A DNA stretch of 64,000 nucleotides from TOLSYN sp963849065 (GTDB lineage Bacteria; Acidobacteriota; Terriglobia; Terriglobales; Acidobacteriaceae), in contig CAWKFM010000004.1 in the NCBI GenBank assembly GCA_963849065.1, positions 496,001-560,000 of the forward strand, read 5' to 3'. Below are positions 8,215-18,411 of this stretch, piece after piece. The number at the start of each line of letters is the position of its first letter. The first letter of the stretch is position 1. Both the position numbers and the translations under genes were made by a program. A model generated the notes under the pieces. That model did no database searches. It was not told the DNA's origin and saw only the letters and a program-made list of their open reading frames with translations.

Positions 8215-8803
8215 GTCGCGTTGGGAAAAGCTCGGAAGAGGAGGAACGGAAGATGAGTTAGTGAAACCTCTTATCCAGCCTAGCGGGTGCAAATCCCGTC
8301 TGACCAAAGCCGAGCAGGGCGGGTCAGTAGCGAGTGTTGCCATTCACTGGGTGACTGGTGGGTGCGAAGCATACACAGTGAGGAAGCAGGCCGTGAGGAT
8401 CAGCACCGAAATCGTCTATGGTTCCGATGCCGACGCTCTCGTACAGGCGGAAGGCAGTATTCGGCAACAACCGTGAGTGCGAGGTTGGGCCGAAATCGGC
8501 GGTGTCTCTAGCCCAGGGCATGTTTCCAAAGAGGCTGGCCGGGAACCCAAGAGAGCTCCCCATTCTCTCCCACACCAGGAGGAACGCCTTTGGATTGGGT
8601 CGGGAGATACGTGCAACCAAGGGTCGACCGAAGGAAGCACAGAAGGATGGCTGAGCAGTCTTACGACCTCATAGTACCTATGAAGGTGGGGAACCGCAGG
8701 GCTTCAGCAAGGAGCGGCCACGGAACCCACTGGAGGGAAGGGGGAAGCAAGCGTACGAATCTGTTGAAAGGAGACATAATCGAGGCTCAGAACTCGACAC
8801 ATT

Positions 8804-10114
8804 ATGTACACAGACATCGACAGAATAGCCGAACTCGCCAAGGAAGATCCGAAGCGACAGTTCTACTCCATCGCTCACCTGATTACAGTGGAGAAGTTGT
8901 TTGGGGCATTTCGGAGTCTACGAAAGAATGCCAGTGCCGGGATCGACGGGGTCACGTACGCAGAGTACGAGACCAGCGCCGAGGAGAACGTCCGCCAGTT
9001 GCATGGGCGGCTCGTGGCAGGCAAATATCAGGTTCAACCGCTACGCCGAGTCTATATTCCCAAGGAGAACGGGCAACAGAGACCCATCTCGATTCCCGCC
9101 CTGGAGGATAAGATCGTGCAGAAAGTGGCAGTGGAACTGCTCAACGCCATCTACGAGCAGGACTTTCTCGATTGCTCGTACGGGTTTCGGCCCGGACGCG
9201 GGCAACACCAGGCCCTGGATGAAGTGAGGCGGGTGATCTGTACCCGTCCCATGGAATGGATTCTGGAACTGGACATTCGCTCCTTCTTCGACAAAATTGT
9301 ACGGGGCACTCTCATCGAGATGATGGAGAAGCGCGTAAGTGACGGTAGCGTGCTCCGCCTGATCCGGAAATGGATCAAGGTCGGAGTTGTCGAAGACGGC
9401 CAACTGCTGGTAAGCGAGACAGGTACAGGGCAGGGGCAGCCGATCAGCCCGCTTCTGGCCAATATTTACCTGCATCACGCACTCGATGAGTGGTTCGAGG
9501 ATGTGGTGAAGCCCCGTTTGAAAGGGGAAGCCTACGAGGTTCGTTATGCCGACGACGCCATCCTGTGCTTTCAGCACAAGGAGGACGCTGAGAAGGTGCT
9601 GAGGGTCTTACCGAAGAGGTTTGAGAAGTACGGTCTGACTCTGCACCCGGAGAAGACGCGGTTGATTGAGTTTGGGCGCTATGCAGCGAGGAATGCGAAG
9701 AAACAGGGGAGTAAGCCTGAAACCTTCGATTTCCTCGGCTTCGAGCACCTTTGCGCCCGCAACCGGAAGGGTGGGTTCACAGTGCACGTGAAGACGATAG
9801 CCAAACGGCTCCGCAGAGGGCTGAAGGCCATCGCCGACTGGTGTAAGCAACACCGGCACGAGCCCGTGGACGAGCAGCAGAAAACCCTGAACGCCAAACT
9901 CCGCGGTCATTACCAATATTACGGACGCCCATCGAACTACAGAAGTATCCGGCAGTTCTATCGGCGTGTTCGCCGCATATGGAGGGAATGGCTGGGTCGT
10001 CGCACACGCGGACGGCTGCTGACGTGGGAGAGATACCAAGCTATCCTACGACAGCATCCGCTGCTGTTACCTCGCATTACACATGCCTGGTCGGGGGCGG
10101 GGAGTCACGCCTGA
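8804..10114 (+). CDS. ltrA: Group II intron reverse transcriptase/maturase
   Basis: 436 residues. Reverse transcriptase blocks are in order: NASAGIDGV, IPKENGQQRPISIPALEDKIVQ, YGFRPGRG, LELDIRSFFDKI (metal-binding Asp), GQPISPLLANIYL and VRYADDAILCF (the YADD catalytic box), then LTLHPEKT. The GIIM maturase domain follows, with FDFLGFEH and GHYQYYGRPSN. No HNH endonuclease domain is present, so this is an RT-maturase without En. The protein assists splicing and retrohoming of its host intron. Frame is intact. Confidence 0.95.
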   Translation: MYTDIDRIAELAKEDPKRQFYSIAHLITVEKLFGAFRSLRKNASAGIDGVTYAEYETSAEENVRQLHGRLVAGKYQVQPLRRVYIPKENGQQRPISIPALEDKIVQKVAVELLNAIYEQDFLDCSYGFRPGRGQHQALDEVRRVICTRPMEWILELDIRSFFDKIVRGTLIEMMEKRVSDGSVLRLIRKWIKVGVVEDGQLLVSETGTGQGQPISPLLANIYLHHALDEWFEDVVKPRLKGEAYEVRYADDAILCFQHKEDAEKVLRVLPKRFEKYGLTLHPEKTRLIEFGRYAARNAKKQGSKPETFDFLGFEHLCARNRKGGFTVHVKTIAKRLRRGLKAIADWCKQHRHEPVDEQQKTLNAKLRGHYQYYGRPSNYRSIRQFYRRVRRIWREWLGRRTRGRLLTWERYQAILRQHPLLLPRITHAWSGAGSHA

Positions 10115-10149
10115 AGAACCGGCTGCGGGAAATCTGCACGGCCGGGTCT
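10115..10149 (+). other. Group II intron domain V-like hairpin
   Basis: GAACCGG at 10116 pairs with CCGGGTC ending at 10148, around a GCGGGAAATCTGC hairpin with a GAAA-type loop; total length is close to the 34 bases of domain V. At the catalytic-triad position the sequence reads AAC where AGC is usual, opposite a G. The segment lies immediately after the RT stop codon, as expected. Confidence 0.6.
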
Positions 10150-10265
10150 GTGAGGGAGGAGCCTCTCGGCGGGTCATGGTGGACTTAAACGGGCACGAAG
10201 CTGGAAACGGCGGATACAGCCAAAGAACACCTACAACTCACCATGGCTCCTCTACTCGGAAGTAT

Positions 10266-10811
10266 GTAGAGGGTGCGCCGTTGGACGAGCGTGCCGTGAC
10301 CGAACGCAAGCCCGGCAACCGCAGCCTGACGTATCGATACCGCTGGATCGAGGGGGTTCCGCTGCGCGATGGCAAAGATGCGATGAACGTCAACTGGCTT
10401 GGGGTCAGCATCCTCGATGCCATGGGGAAGACTACTTACGATGGCGCTTTTGTGACCAGCCTGTCCGTGACGGCGGAGAACGTGGTGGAGATCGCGGCTT
10501 GCGCCAGAGCCCGTTGGAAGATCGAAAACGAAAGCTTCAACGTGCTGAAAAACAACGGTTATAACCTGGCGCACAACTTCGGACATGGGAAGACATATCT
10601 GGCCAGGATGTTCGCGGCCATGAATCTGTTGGCCTTCGCCTTCCATACCGCATGTGACTGCATGGAAACGCTCTGGCAACAAGCCCGCGAGGCTATCGGA
10701 ACTCGCTCCCGCTTCTTCCAGGACCTTCGCTCCATCTCCGCTTACGTCGTCTTCCCCTCTTGGACCAGTCTCGTGATTACGCTCGCCTCAGGTAAGGCCC
10801 CGCCCATTTAG
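10266..10811 (+). CDS. IS4-like DDE transposase, exon 2 (3' part)
   Basis: Remaining 181 residues of the transposase, in frame with exon 1 after intron removal (426 residues in total). It opens VEGAPLDERAVTERKPG and contains ARARWKIENESFNVLKNNGY. This matches the IS4-family signature around the catalytic glutamate (E332 or E334 of the joined protein) with its R-x3-E-x6-K-like spacing. It ends GKAPPI just inside the right terminal inverted repeat. As it stands in DNA, this half has no start codon of its own and depends on splicing. Confidence 0.88.
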   Translation, partial: VEGAPLDERAVTERKPGNRSLTYRYRWIEGVPLRDGKDAMNVNWLGVSILDAMGKTTYDGAFVTSLSVTAENVVEIAACARARWKIENESFNVLKNNGYNLAHNFGHGKTYLARMFAAMNLLAFAFHTACDCMETLWQQAREAIGTRSRFFQDLRSISAYVVFPSWTSLVITLASGKAPPI

Positions 10812-10915
10812 AACTGCTGCAGCCCTGGGCCGTCGAATGCACCCGTTGGCGTCCCGATATGAGATGATTGCAGCACACTACGCACGCAAATGTGCACTAC
10901 AGAAAGCAGCTCACT

Positions 10916-11053
10916 ATGTCTGGAAATATCGGAGACAAAGCCAGGTTCAACCGGCTTCGCAAACAGAAGCTACTGAAGCGCCGCAAAAAGGCCGAAGCAA
11001 TCGCCGCCAGAGCCGCAACCGCAACTCCCGCCGTCGAAGCCAAAGCGTCCTAA
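10916..11053 (+). CDS. Small basic protein of unknown function
   Basis: 45 residues starting MSGNIGDKARFNRLRKQKLLKRRKKAEA and ending in an Ala/Thr-rich tail. It is very basic and helical, so nucleic-acid or ribosome binding is possible but unproven. Start at ATG 10916 is preceded by AGAAAG. A strong terminator hairpin follows at 11085, supporting a real transcription unit. The IS4-like element lies about 95 bp upstream and may have separated the gene from its original promoter. Not recognised as a named family. Confidence 0.6.
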   Translation: MSGNIGDKARFNRLRKQKLLKRRKKAEAIAARAATATPAVEAKAS

Positions 11054-11084
11054 CCGGCAAACAGATTCGGCAAGACTCCCAAAC

Positions 11085-11113
11085 GCCCCGCGCGAGCACC
11101 GTGCGGGGCTTTG
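11085..11113 (+). terminator. Terminator after the small basic protein gene
   Basis: GCCCCGC (11085) pairs with GCGGGGC (to 11109), loop GCGAGCACCGT, followed by TTTG. It separates this unit from gltX. Confidence 0.7.
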
Positions 11114-11130
11114 AATTTGCCGAAGCGTCG

Positions 11131-11136
11131 TATACT
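11131..11136 (+). promoter_or_regulatory. -10 box TATACT of gltX
   Basis: TATACT lies eight bases before ATG 11145, with no Shine-Dalgarno between them, so the transcript has almost no leader. TTGAAT at 11111-11116 is a poor -35 candidate (14-bp spacing). Confidence 0.5.
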
Positions 11137-11144
11137 GATCCCTT

Positions 11145-12680
11145 ATGCCACGTGTCCGATTTGCGCCCTCGCCTACCGGCTTTCTCCACGTGGGCTCGGC
11201 GCGCACCTTCATCTTCAACTGGCTCTACGCCCGTCACCACAGCGGCACCATGGTCCTGCGGCTCGATGACACCGATGTCGAGCGCAACAGCGACGCCAGC
11301 GTGCAGTCCATCTTCGACGGCCTGCGCTGGCTCGGCCTCGCCTGGGACGAGGAGTACAAGCAGTCCGACCGGCTTGCCCTGCACCGCCAACTTGCCGAAT
11401 CCATCTTCGCCAACGATCTCGCCTACCGCGACTTCACTCCGGCCCATGCTGGCGAGAGCGATCGGCCCGGGACATCATCCGCAAACCAAGGAGCTTGGCT
11501 CTTCAATCCCGGAATGCGCGATCTGCCCCGCGCCGAAAGCGACCGCCGAGCCGCCGCCGGCGAACCCTACGCACTCCGCTTCCGCGTTCCCCGCGGACAC
11601 AACCGCATCCTCCGCTTTGATGACGCCGTTTACGGCGCCCAGTCCAAGCTGGCCGACGAGGTCGAGGACTTCGCCCTGCTGCGCAGCGACGGCATGCCCA
11701 CCTATCACCTGGCCTCCTGCGCCGACGACGCCAACCTGCGCATCAGCCACGTCATCCGCGGCCAGGACCATCTCTCCAACACCTACAAGCACCTGCTCAT
11801 CTTCGAAGCCCTGTCGTCCGCCACCGGAGCCTCCGCTGCCCCGCAGTTCGCGCACCTCCCGCTGCTGGTCGCCCCCGATGGCACCAAGCTTTCCAAGCGG
11901 CGTCACGGACCGGTGGTCAGCGTCACCACCTATCGCGACGCGGGTTTTCTGCCGGAGGCGTTCGTCAACTTTCTCTGCCTGCTCGGCTGGTCGCCCAAAA
12001 ATGACCGCGATTTCCTCACCTTGCCCGAGCTCACCGCGGCCTTTACCCTCGGAGGCGTCAACCGCGCCAACGCCGTGGTCAACTTCACCGAAGCCGATCC
12101 CTTCGATCCCAAGGTCGTCTGGCTCAACGCCGAGCACATCCGCGCCCTGCCCGTCGAGCAGCTTGCCGAGCTCCTGCTCCCCGTTCTGCAGGCCGAGCTA
12201 GGTTGCCCCACATCGGTCGCAATCAGCGGAGGTGGGACGATCGCACCGGGAACCGGCGCTTCGCAAAACGTCACGCCGGAAAAGGTTCTCCAGGTCGCGC
12301 CGCTCATCCGCGAGCGCATCCGCCTGCTGCGCGACGCCGTCACCGCCGCCGACTTCTTTTTCGTCAACCAGCTTCCGCCCTATGATTGCCTGGAGCTGAT
12401 TCCGCAGAAGGGCGATGCGGCGCTGGCCCGCACCATTCTCACCGAAGCCCGTGAGTTGCTGGCAGCCACCCCCTTCGATCTCCTCTCGCTCGAAATCGCC
12501 CTGCGCTCGGCCGCCGAGCGCCTCGGACTCAAGGCCGGACCCATGTTCCAGCCCATCCGCGTCGCCGTCTGTGGACGCAAAAACGCGCCGCCGCTGTTTG
12601 AGACCATGGAAGTGCTGGGCCGCGAGCTTTGCCTCGAGCGCATCTCCCAGGCCATTCAAAAGCTGCAAGATCAGCCTTAA
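11145..12680 (+). CDS. gltX: Glutamate--tRNA ligase
   Basis: 511 residues, charging tRNA-Glu. The class I signature is FAPSPTGFLHVGSART, the HIGH-motif variant usual in GluRS, and the KMSKS loop is GTKLSKRRHG near residue 248. LRLDDTDVERN and VEDFALLRSDGMPTYHLAS are conserved GluRS segments. A C-terminal anticodon-binding region follows. Length is normal. It is followed after 57 bases by glnS, so this organism makes Gln-tRNA directly and keeps the two related synthetases side by side. Confidence 0.96.
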   Translation: MPRVRFAPSPTGFLHVGSARTFIFNWLYARHHSGTMVLRLDDTDVERNSDASVQSIFDGLRWLGLAWDEEYKQSDRLALHRQLAESIFANDLAYRDFTPAHAGESDRPGTSSANQGAWLFNPGMRDLPRAESDRRAAAGEPYALRFRVPRGHNRILRFDDAVYGAQSKLADEVEDFALLRSDGMPTYHLASCADDANLRISHVIRGQDHLSNTYKHLLIFEALSSATGASAAPQFAHLPLLVAPDGTKLSKRRHGPVVSVTTYRDAGFLPEAFVNFLCLLGWSPKNDRDFLTLPELTAAFTLGGVNRANAVVNFTEADPFDPKVVWLNAEHIRALPVEQLAELLLPVLQAELGCPTSVAISGGGTIAPGTGASQNVTPEKVLQVAPLIRERIRLLRDAVTAADFFFVNQLPPYDCLELIPQKGDAALARTILTEARELLAATPFDLLSLEIALRSAAERLGLKAGPMFQPIRVAVCGRKNAPPLFETMEVLGRELCLERISQAIQKLQDQP

Positions 12681-12737
12681 CGAAGATCATCCTGCGCTAA
12701 AATCATTGATTGTCTTCACGTAAGAGGAATGTACGTC

Positions 12738-14468
<1,731 letters not shown>

Positions 14469-14559
14469 CGCCGCGGGCTGCCCCGCATCGGCAAATGCGG
14501 GCAGAGCAAATGCGGGGCGGGCATTCCCTTTTGTCTCCACGCCAACCTGAAGCGCCGCG

Positions 14560-14595
14560 GGTGCCCCATGTTAGCCATCTTTTGGCTAACGTGGA
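14560..14595 (+). repeat. Dispersed 3'-end palindrome, copy B
   Basis: Box GGTGCCCCAT, arm GTTAGCCA, loop TCTTT, arm TGGCTAAC, then GTGG. Same outer boxes as copies A, C, D and E but different inner arms. It lies 90 bases after glnS. Confidence 0.75.
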
Positions 14596-14596
14596 T

Positions 14597-14650
14597 CTGT
14601 TGACTTTGTCTCTGCTGTTGCTTTCGCTGTTGCTGTTGCTTTTGCTGTTG
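14597..14650 (+). repeat. TTGCTG-rich low-complexity tract
   Basis: CTGTTGACTTTG followed by repeated CTGTTGCT/TTGCTG units. The same lead-in (GTTGACTTTGCTGTTGC) follows palindrome copy E at 54919, so palindrome plus tract behaves as a composite unit. Confidence 0.6.
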
Positions 14651-14652
14651 AA

Positions 14653-14690
14653 GGGTCACCCTGAACGAAGTGAAGGGACCCAGCGAGGCA
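14653..14690 (+). repeat. HPERSEG-type dispersed repeat, diverged copy
   Basis: GGGTCACCCTGAACGAAGTG then AAGGGACCCAGCGAGGCA; translated in one frame it reads GHPERSEGTQ. Related copies are at 4748 (cut) and 20431. Confidence 0.6.
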
Positions 14691-14719
14691 CAATTGACGA
14701 CCGCCGATCCAGAGGCATT

Positions 14720-15193
14720 TCAGCATCCCAACTTGCCCGTTCTACCCTGTCTTTGCTTGACTGAAGCAGTCGTCTTCGCTTCTCCCCAAATCAATCTGTC
14801 CAATGAAAAGTAATCATCCCCCAGGTTCTTGAGCAGCAGATAGTAGGTAATCGCGTAGATCATCTGTACCCCCACCGTATTCCAATCGCTGCGCAGAGCC
14901 GTGCCCAATACCAGCGCGCCGATCAACAATCCGCCCAGCGTCAGTGCCCATCGCGTCAGCAGCCCCAAAACAATCAATCCGCCCAGAATGGCTTCCGCAA
15001 ACGTCAGGACCATCAGGAACAGATAGACGAGGCTGTGAGGCAGCGGAGTGCCGCTGAATTCACCGGCTGTTTTTGCGGCAAACGCGCGCGCCCCCGGACC
15101 AAAGATCCGGCCCGCTCCGTGGATCAGTAGGTTGACCCCCAGCGTGATCCGGAAGATGCCGTAAGCCAGCTTGCGATCGGTTGCCCTCGTCAT
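14720..15193 (-). CDS. DoxX-like integral membrane protein
   Basis: 157 residues with about four hydrophobic helices: IFRITLGVNLLIHG, VYLFLMVLTFAEAILGGLIVLGLL, ALTLGGLLIGALVLGTAL and MIYAITYYLLL. The order and the polar loop after helix 1 fit the DoxX/DUF6790-type small membrane proteins found beside oxidoreductases. It lies 12 bases after the flavin monooxygenase on the same strand, so the two form an operon. Biochemical role unknown. Confidence 0.7.
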   Translation of the reverse strand: MTRATDRKLAYGIFRITLGVNLLIHGAGRIFGPGARAFAAKTAGEFSGTPLPHSLVYLFLMVLTFAEAILGGLIVLGLLTRWALTLGGLLIGALVLGTALRSDWNTVGVQMIYAITYYLLLKNLGDDYFSLDRLIWGEAKTTASVKQRQGRTGKLGC

Positions 15194-15205
15194 TGCATTC
15201 CTAGC

Positions 15206-16711
15206 CTATGCCGCGGTCCGCGGGCGGAACGGGTATTGGGGGCTCGGTATGGTCTGTCGCCGCAGCAGCCAGCGCACGGCTCTCAACGCTGCCTTCCGGT
15301 TGTGGCCGTCCGTGGAGTAGGTGACGTAGCCATCCGGACGCACCAGGGTAATTTCCTGCCCAGGCCGCATGCGCAGCTCAACGATGTCCTTGAACCATTC
15401 AGCCAGTTGCTTGACATCCTCCGAGTCCGCCTTGCCATCGAGCATGAGCAGGAAGCGGCTGCTTATACCCTCTCCGCCGCGCATCGAATCGTCGAAATAC
15501 CGCTCTCCGGCTCCTTCCACAATCGGGCTTCCGCGATAGGCAACATCGAGTTCGGAAAGTCTCTGCACAAAGGCATGCTGAAACGGGGCAAAGTGAGACA
15601 CCATGGGGATCACGGCATCGCGCAGAAGCTGCGCCAGTTTGCTCGGAGTTCCCATCGCCTTGGTCAGCAAATCCGTAGTCTCGATGACATGCCTGATCAC
15701 CGGAAGGCGTTCGGCGCCATAGCTATCCAGCAACTCCTCGCAGCCGCGGCCATGCAACGCAAAGTCCAGCTTCCAGATCAGGTTCCAAACGTCATGCAGC
15801 CCGGTGTTCATCCCCTGCCCGCCAAATGGACTGTGAATATGAGCGGCGTCGCCGGCGATGAAGAAACGCCCCTTGCGCAGCCGTGCCACTTGGCGGTGGT
15901 GGATGTGAAAATAGCTGCTCCAGTCCAAGGCGCGCGCTTCGATTCCGCTGGGTGCGCGTTGCGCCAGTATCTTCCGCACCAGTTCAAGCGACGGAGCGTC
16001 TCCTTCGGGCTTATCGACAATCGCCACCACGCGCCGCCGAGTAGCGCTCATCGGAAAAATTGCGACCGGCCCCAAATCGCTGGGGCACAGCTGTAGCTCA
16101 TCGGCGGGGAGCGCGTCGTTGGTTTCCACGTCGGCCAGCAGGAACGTATCTTCGTACTCCGCACCCTCAAACGGAAGTTTCAGCAAGTGCCGGACGGCGC
16201 TGTGGGCGCCATCGCAGCCGACCACGAAGGACGCTTTAAGGTGGATACCTTCGCCCTTCCGCTCCCCCGTCCGCTCCAGCGTCACGTTTACGCAATCGTC
16301 CTGCTCCGCCGCCGTAACAAAGTCGGTTTCGTACTCCACGGCCCCGCCGCGACGGCCCAACGCATCCGCCAGCAGTCTCTCCGTCACATCCTGCGGAACC
16401 ATCGCGACAAACGCGTATGGGCTTTCTTCGGGAGTAAAGCGCATGTGGGCAAGCCTGCGTCCATGGGTCATCACGGAAACCGACGTCACCCGGTTCGCAT
16501 CTTCCATGAACGGCCCAACCAGCCCAGCCATATCGAAGATTTCCAGCGTCCGGGGAAAGATTGCCAGCGCCTTGGAGTGTTCCGACTGCGCCGCGCGAGC
16601 TTCGACCAGCCGCCATCGCAAGCCGCGGCGAGCGCACTCGTTGGCCAGAAACAGCCCCACCGGACCGGCGCCAACGATCAGCACATCCGTCTCGACTGCG
16701 CCATTCGGCAT
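15206..16711 (-). CDS. FAD-dependent aromatic-ring-type monooxygenase
   Basis: 501 residues of the PheA/TfdB-like flavin monooxygenase family (FAD_binding_3). The dinucleotide motif GAGPVG is near residues 13-18. VVGCDGAHSAVR is the DG motif that binds FAD and NAD(P)H, and FIAGDAAHIHSPFGGQGMNTG is the GD motif contacting FAD ribityl. The start at 16711 follows GGAGG on the minus strand, so upstream in-frame codons are not used. Likely NAD(P)H-dependent hydroxylation of an aromatic or polyketide substrate; substrate unknown. It forms an operon with the DoxX-like gene. Confidence 0.88.
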   Translation of the reverse strand: MPNGAVETDVLIVGAGPVGLFLANECARRGLRWRLVEARAAQSEHSKALAIFPRTLEIFDMAGLVGPFMEDANRVTSVSVMTHGRRLAHMRFTPEESPYAFVAMVPQDVTERLLADALGRRGGAVEYETDFVTAAEQDDCVNVTLERTGERKGEGIHLKASFVVGCDGAHSAVRHLLKLPFEGAEYEDTFLLADVETNDALPADELQLCPSDLGPVAIFPMSATRRRVVAIVDKPEGDAPSLELVRKILAQRAPSGIEARALDWSSYFHIHHRQVARLRKGRFFIAGDAAHIHSPFGGQGMNTGLHDVWNLIWKLDFALHGRGCEELLDSYGAERLPVIRHVIETTDLLTKAMGTPSKLAQLLRDAVIPMVSHFAPFQHAFVQRLSELDVAYRGSPIVEGAGERYFDDSMRGGEGISSRFLLMLDGKADSEDVKQLAEWFKDIVELRMRPGQEITLVRPDGYVTYSTDGHNRKAALRAVRWLLRRQTIPSPQYPFRPRTAA

Positions 16712-16857
16712 GATCCTGCGCCCTCCGTCTGTATCGTTTAGACGCGTCGCTCTGCGGGGCGGTTGCGGAGGACAACCTTTCGCCGCCAAGCGCCCCAGCA
16801 AAATTCGGGCGACTCAATAGCAAGTCCTCCCCATCATCCCGGCCGCATCCTCCTTGC

Positions 16858-16863
16858 TACAAT
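16858..16863 (+). promoter_or_regulatory. -10 box TACAAT, leaderless start of the CPBP protease gene
   Basis: TACAAT, six bases, then GTG 16870. Same geometry as at 6471, 28142, 53864, 54981 and 60910. Confidence 0.6.
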
Positions 16864-16869
16864 CGCAGC

Positions 16870-17664
16870 GTGTCCACCTCCGGTGATCCGCTTCCCCCGC
16901 AACCCGCGCCGCCGCGGCCCTGGCCTCTGGCTCCTGAGCCGGAGCCGCTCTTCGGGCTGGGCGAAGTTTTTTTCGTCTTCCTGGCTGCGCTGGTCGCCGT
17001 CATTGTGTGCAGCGCCTTTGCCCTTGCCATCGCCCACCACCTGCCCTCGCTCCGCCATGCCCGCACCGCCGATCTCGCCGATAATCCGCTCGTCCTCCTG
17101 CCCGCGCAGCTGGTGGCCTATCTGCTCATCTTCGCCCTGCTATGGAGACTCTTCACCCGCTACTTCCGCATCGGCTTCTTCCGCGCGCTCCTCTGGCGCT
17201 GGCCTCCGCGCTGGCTCCGCTTTCTCGCCGCCGGAGCCCTGCTCGGCCTCGCCATCCAGTTCGTCTCCAACTGGCTGCCATCTCCGCCCGAGCTCCCCAT
17301 CGACGAGATGCTGCGCACCCCCTCTGACGCCTGGTCCATGACCGTCTTCGGAGTCCTCATCGCACCCTTTGCCGAAGAGGTCTTGTTCCGCGGCCTGCTC
17401 TTTCCCGCTCTCGCCCGCCACACCGGCGCGCTGCTTTCCCTGCTGCTCACCGCTCTGTTCTTCGGCGCCGTCCACTCCGCCCAGCTGGCGGGCGCCTGGA
17501 GCCAGATCGCCTGCATTGCCCTGGTGGGCCTTGTCCTCACCGCCGTCCGCTGGCGCTTCCACTCCCTGGCCTCGTCCACCCTGGTCCACGTCGGCTACAA
17601 CGGGGTCCTCTTCGCAATGCTGTTCTTCCAGACCCACGGCTTCACCCAGCTCCCTGCAAAGTAA
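16870..17664 (+). CDS. CPBP-family intramembrane glutamic endopeptidase
   Basis: 264 residues with about seven hydrophobic segments. The CPBP (Abi) signature is PFAEEVLFRG near residue 170, with the catalytic glutamate pair. FFGAVHS and LVHVGYN supply the conserved histidines. The N terminus is proline-rich (DPLPPQPAPPRPWPLAPEPE) before the first helix. Members cleave membrane-associated substrates or process CAAX-like or bacteriocin peptides; the substrate here is unknown. GTG start with a -10 box six bases upstream and no Shine-Dalgarno. Confidence 0.88.
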   Translation: MSTSGDPLPPQPAPPRPWPLAPEPEPLFGLGEVFFVFLAALVAVIVCSAFALAIAHHLPSLRHARTADLADNPLVLLPAQLVAYLLIFALLWRLFTRYFRIGFFRALLWRWPPRWLRFLAAGALLGLAIQFVSNWLPSPPELPIDEMLRTPSDAWSMTVFGVLIAPFAEEVLFRGLLFPALARHTGALLSLLLTALFFGAVHSAQLAGAWSQIACIALVGLVLTAVRWRFHSLASSTLVHVGYNGVLFAMLFFQTHGFTQLPAK

Positions 17665-17733
17665 CTTCGAATCTTTGAAACTTTGAAACCTTGTTTCTTG
17701 AAACCTGCGAACCGTTCCTCTATCGTGAACTCC

Positions 17734-18348
17734 ATGTCCGACGCACGCCTGCAACTCCTTGCTCTGCTTTCGCAGCAATCCTTCCGCCTGGGCCAGTTCA
17801 CCCTCTCCAGCGGCGGCACCAGCGACTACTACGTCGACTGCCGCAGCACCACCCTGCACGCCGATGGCGCGCGTCTCACCGCACGCGTCTTTCTCGACGA
17901 AATCCATCGTCTCAACTGGCGTCCGCAGGCCATCGGCGGCCTCACCATGGGAGCCGATCCCATCGTCGTCGCCGTCGCCATGCTCAGCGCCCAGGAAGCC
18001 CACCGCCGTACCACCGGTCCGGTCCTCGCCACCCAGCAATGGATTCACGGCTTCCTCGTCCGCAAGGGCGAGAAGGCCCACGGCACCGGCCAGCGCATCG
18101 AGGGCTTCCGCGAAAAGGGCGCGCGCGTCGTCATCGTCGATGACGTCTGCACCACCGGGGCCTCCACCGTCCAGGCCATCGAAGCCGCCCGCGAGTTCGG
18201 ATTTGAGATCGTCGGCATCATGTGCCTGGTCGAGCGGGAAGAGTCGAACGGACGCGCGGCCATCGAGCAGGCCGCCAACGGCATCCCCTTCGTCTCCATC
18301 TTCACCGCTTCCGTGGTGCGCAAGGAGCACCTCCGACGCCTGGTCTAA
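17734..18348 (+). CDS. pyrE: Orotate phosphoribosyltransferase
   Basis: 204 residues, converting orotate and PRPP to OMP in pyrimidine synthesis. FTLSSGGTSDYYVDCR is the N-terminal family motif. The PRPP-binding loop is RVVIVDDVCTTGAST, and LVRKGEKAHGTGQRIEG holds the flexible catalytic loop. Start at ATG 17734; GTG 17725 is an alternative. Just upstream, 17665-17712 is a run of imperfect CTTTGAAAC repeats of unknown meaning. Transcribed after the CPBP gene with a 69-base gap. Confidence 0.94.
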   Translation: MSDARLQLLALLSQQSFRLGQFTLSSGGTSDYYVDCRSTTLHADGARLTARVFLDEIHRLNWRPQAIGGLTMGADPIVVAVAMLSAQEAHRRTTGPVLATQQWIHGFLVRKGEKAHGTGQRIEGFREKGARVVIVDDVCTTGASTVQAIEAAREFGFEIVGIMCLVEREESNGRAAIEQAANGIPFVSIFTASVVRKEHLRRLV

Positions 18349-18369
18349 GCCCAACGCGCAGCCAAGCCA

Positions 18370-18411
18370 GGTGGCCCATATTTGCGTCGCGCCTTTCGGC
18401 GCAAATGTGGG
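18370..18411 (+). repeat. Dispersed 3'-end palindrome, copy C
   Basis: Box GGTGGCCCAT, arm ATTTGCG, central TCGCGCCTTTCGG, arm CGCAAAT, box GTGGG. It lies 21 bases after the pyrE stop. Confidence 0.75.

Larger units (their letters stand above)
8215..10265 (+). mobile_element. Group II intron inserted in the transposase gene
   Basis: Boundaries come from protein continuity: exon 1 ends TAT, exon 2 begins GTA-GAG-GGT, so splicing gives LY-VEG. The intron starts GTCGCG, which deviates from the usual GTGYG, and ends AT, fitting the 3' AY rule. It carries a reverse transcriptase gene and a domain V-like hairpin near its 3' end, and is in the sense orientation. The 'tatgt' shared by both junctions leaves the exact cut ambiguous by a few bases. 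The non-coding part 8257-8803 holds the ribozyme's domains I-III region. Confidence 0.85.
7410..10819 (+). mobile_element. IS4-like insertion sequence carrying a group II intron
   Basis: Perfect 15-bp terminal inverted repeats (CAGCAGTTCTAAATG at 7410-7424 and its complement at 10805-10819) are flanked by a 9-bp direct repeat, CAGCCCTGG (7401-7409 and 10820-10828). The element is 3410 bp; without the 2051-bp intron it would be 1359 bp, normal for an IS4-type element with one transposase. Exact ends and the clean target duplication suggest fairly recent insertion. It sits between rpsT and a small basic protein gene. Confidence 0.93.

Noticed and set aside
8287..8803. Short frames inside the non-coding part of the group II intron
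   Set aside because: They overlap in several frames and have no family features; this region is expected to fold as ribozyme domains.
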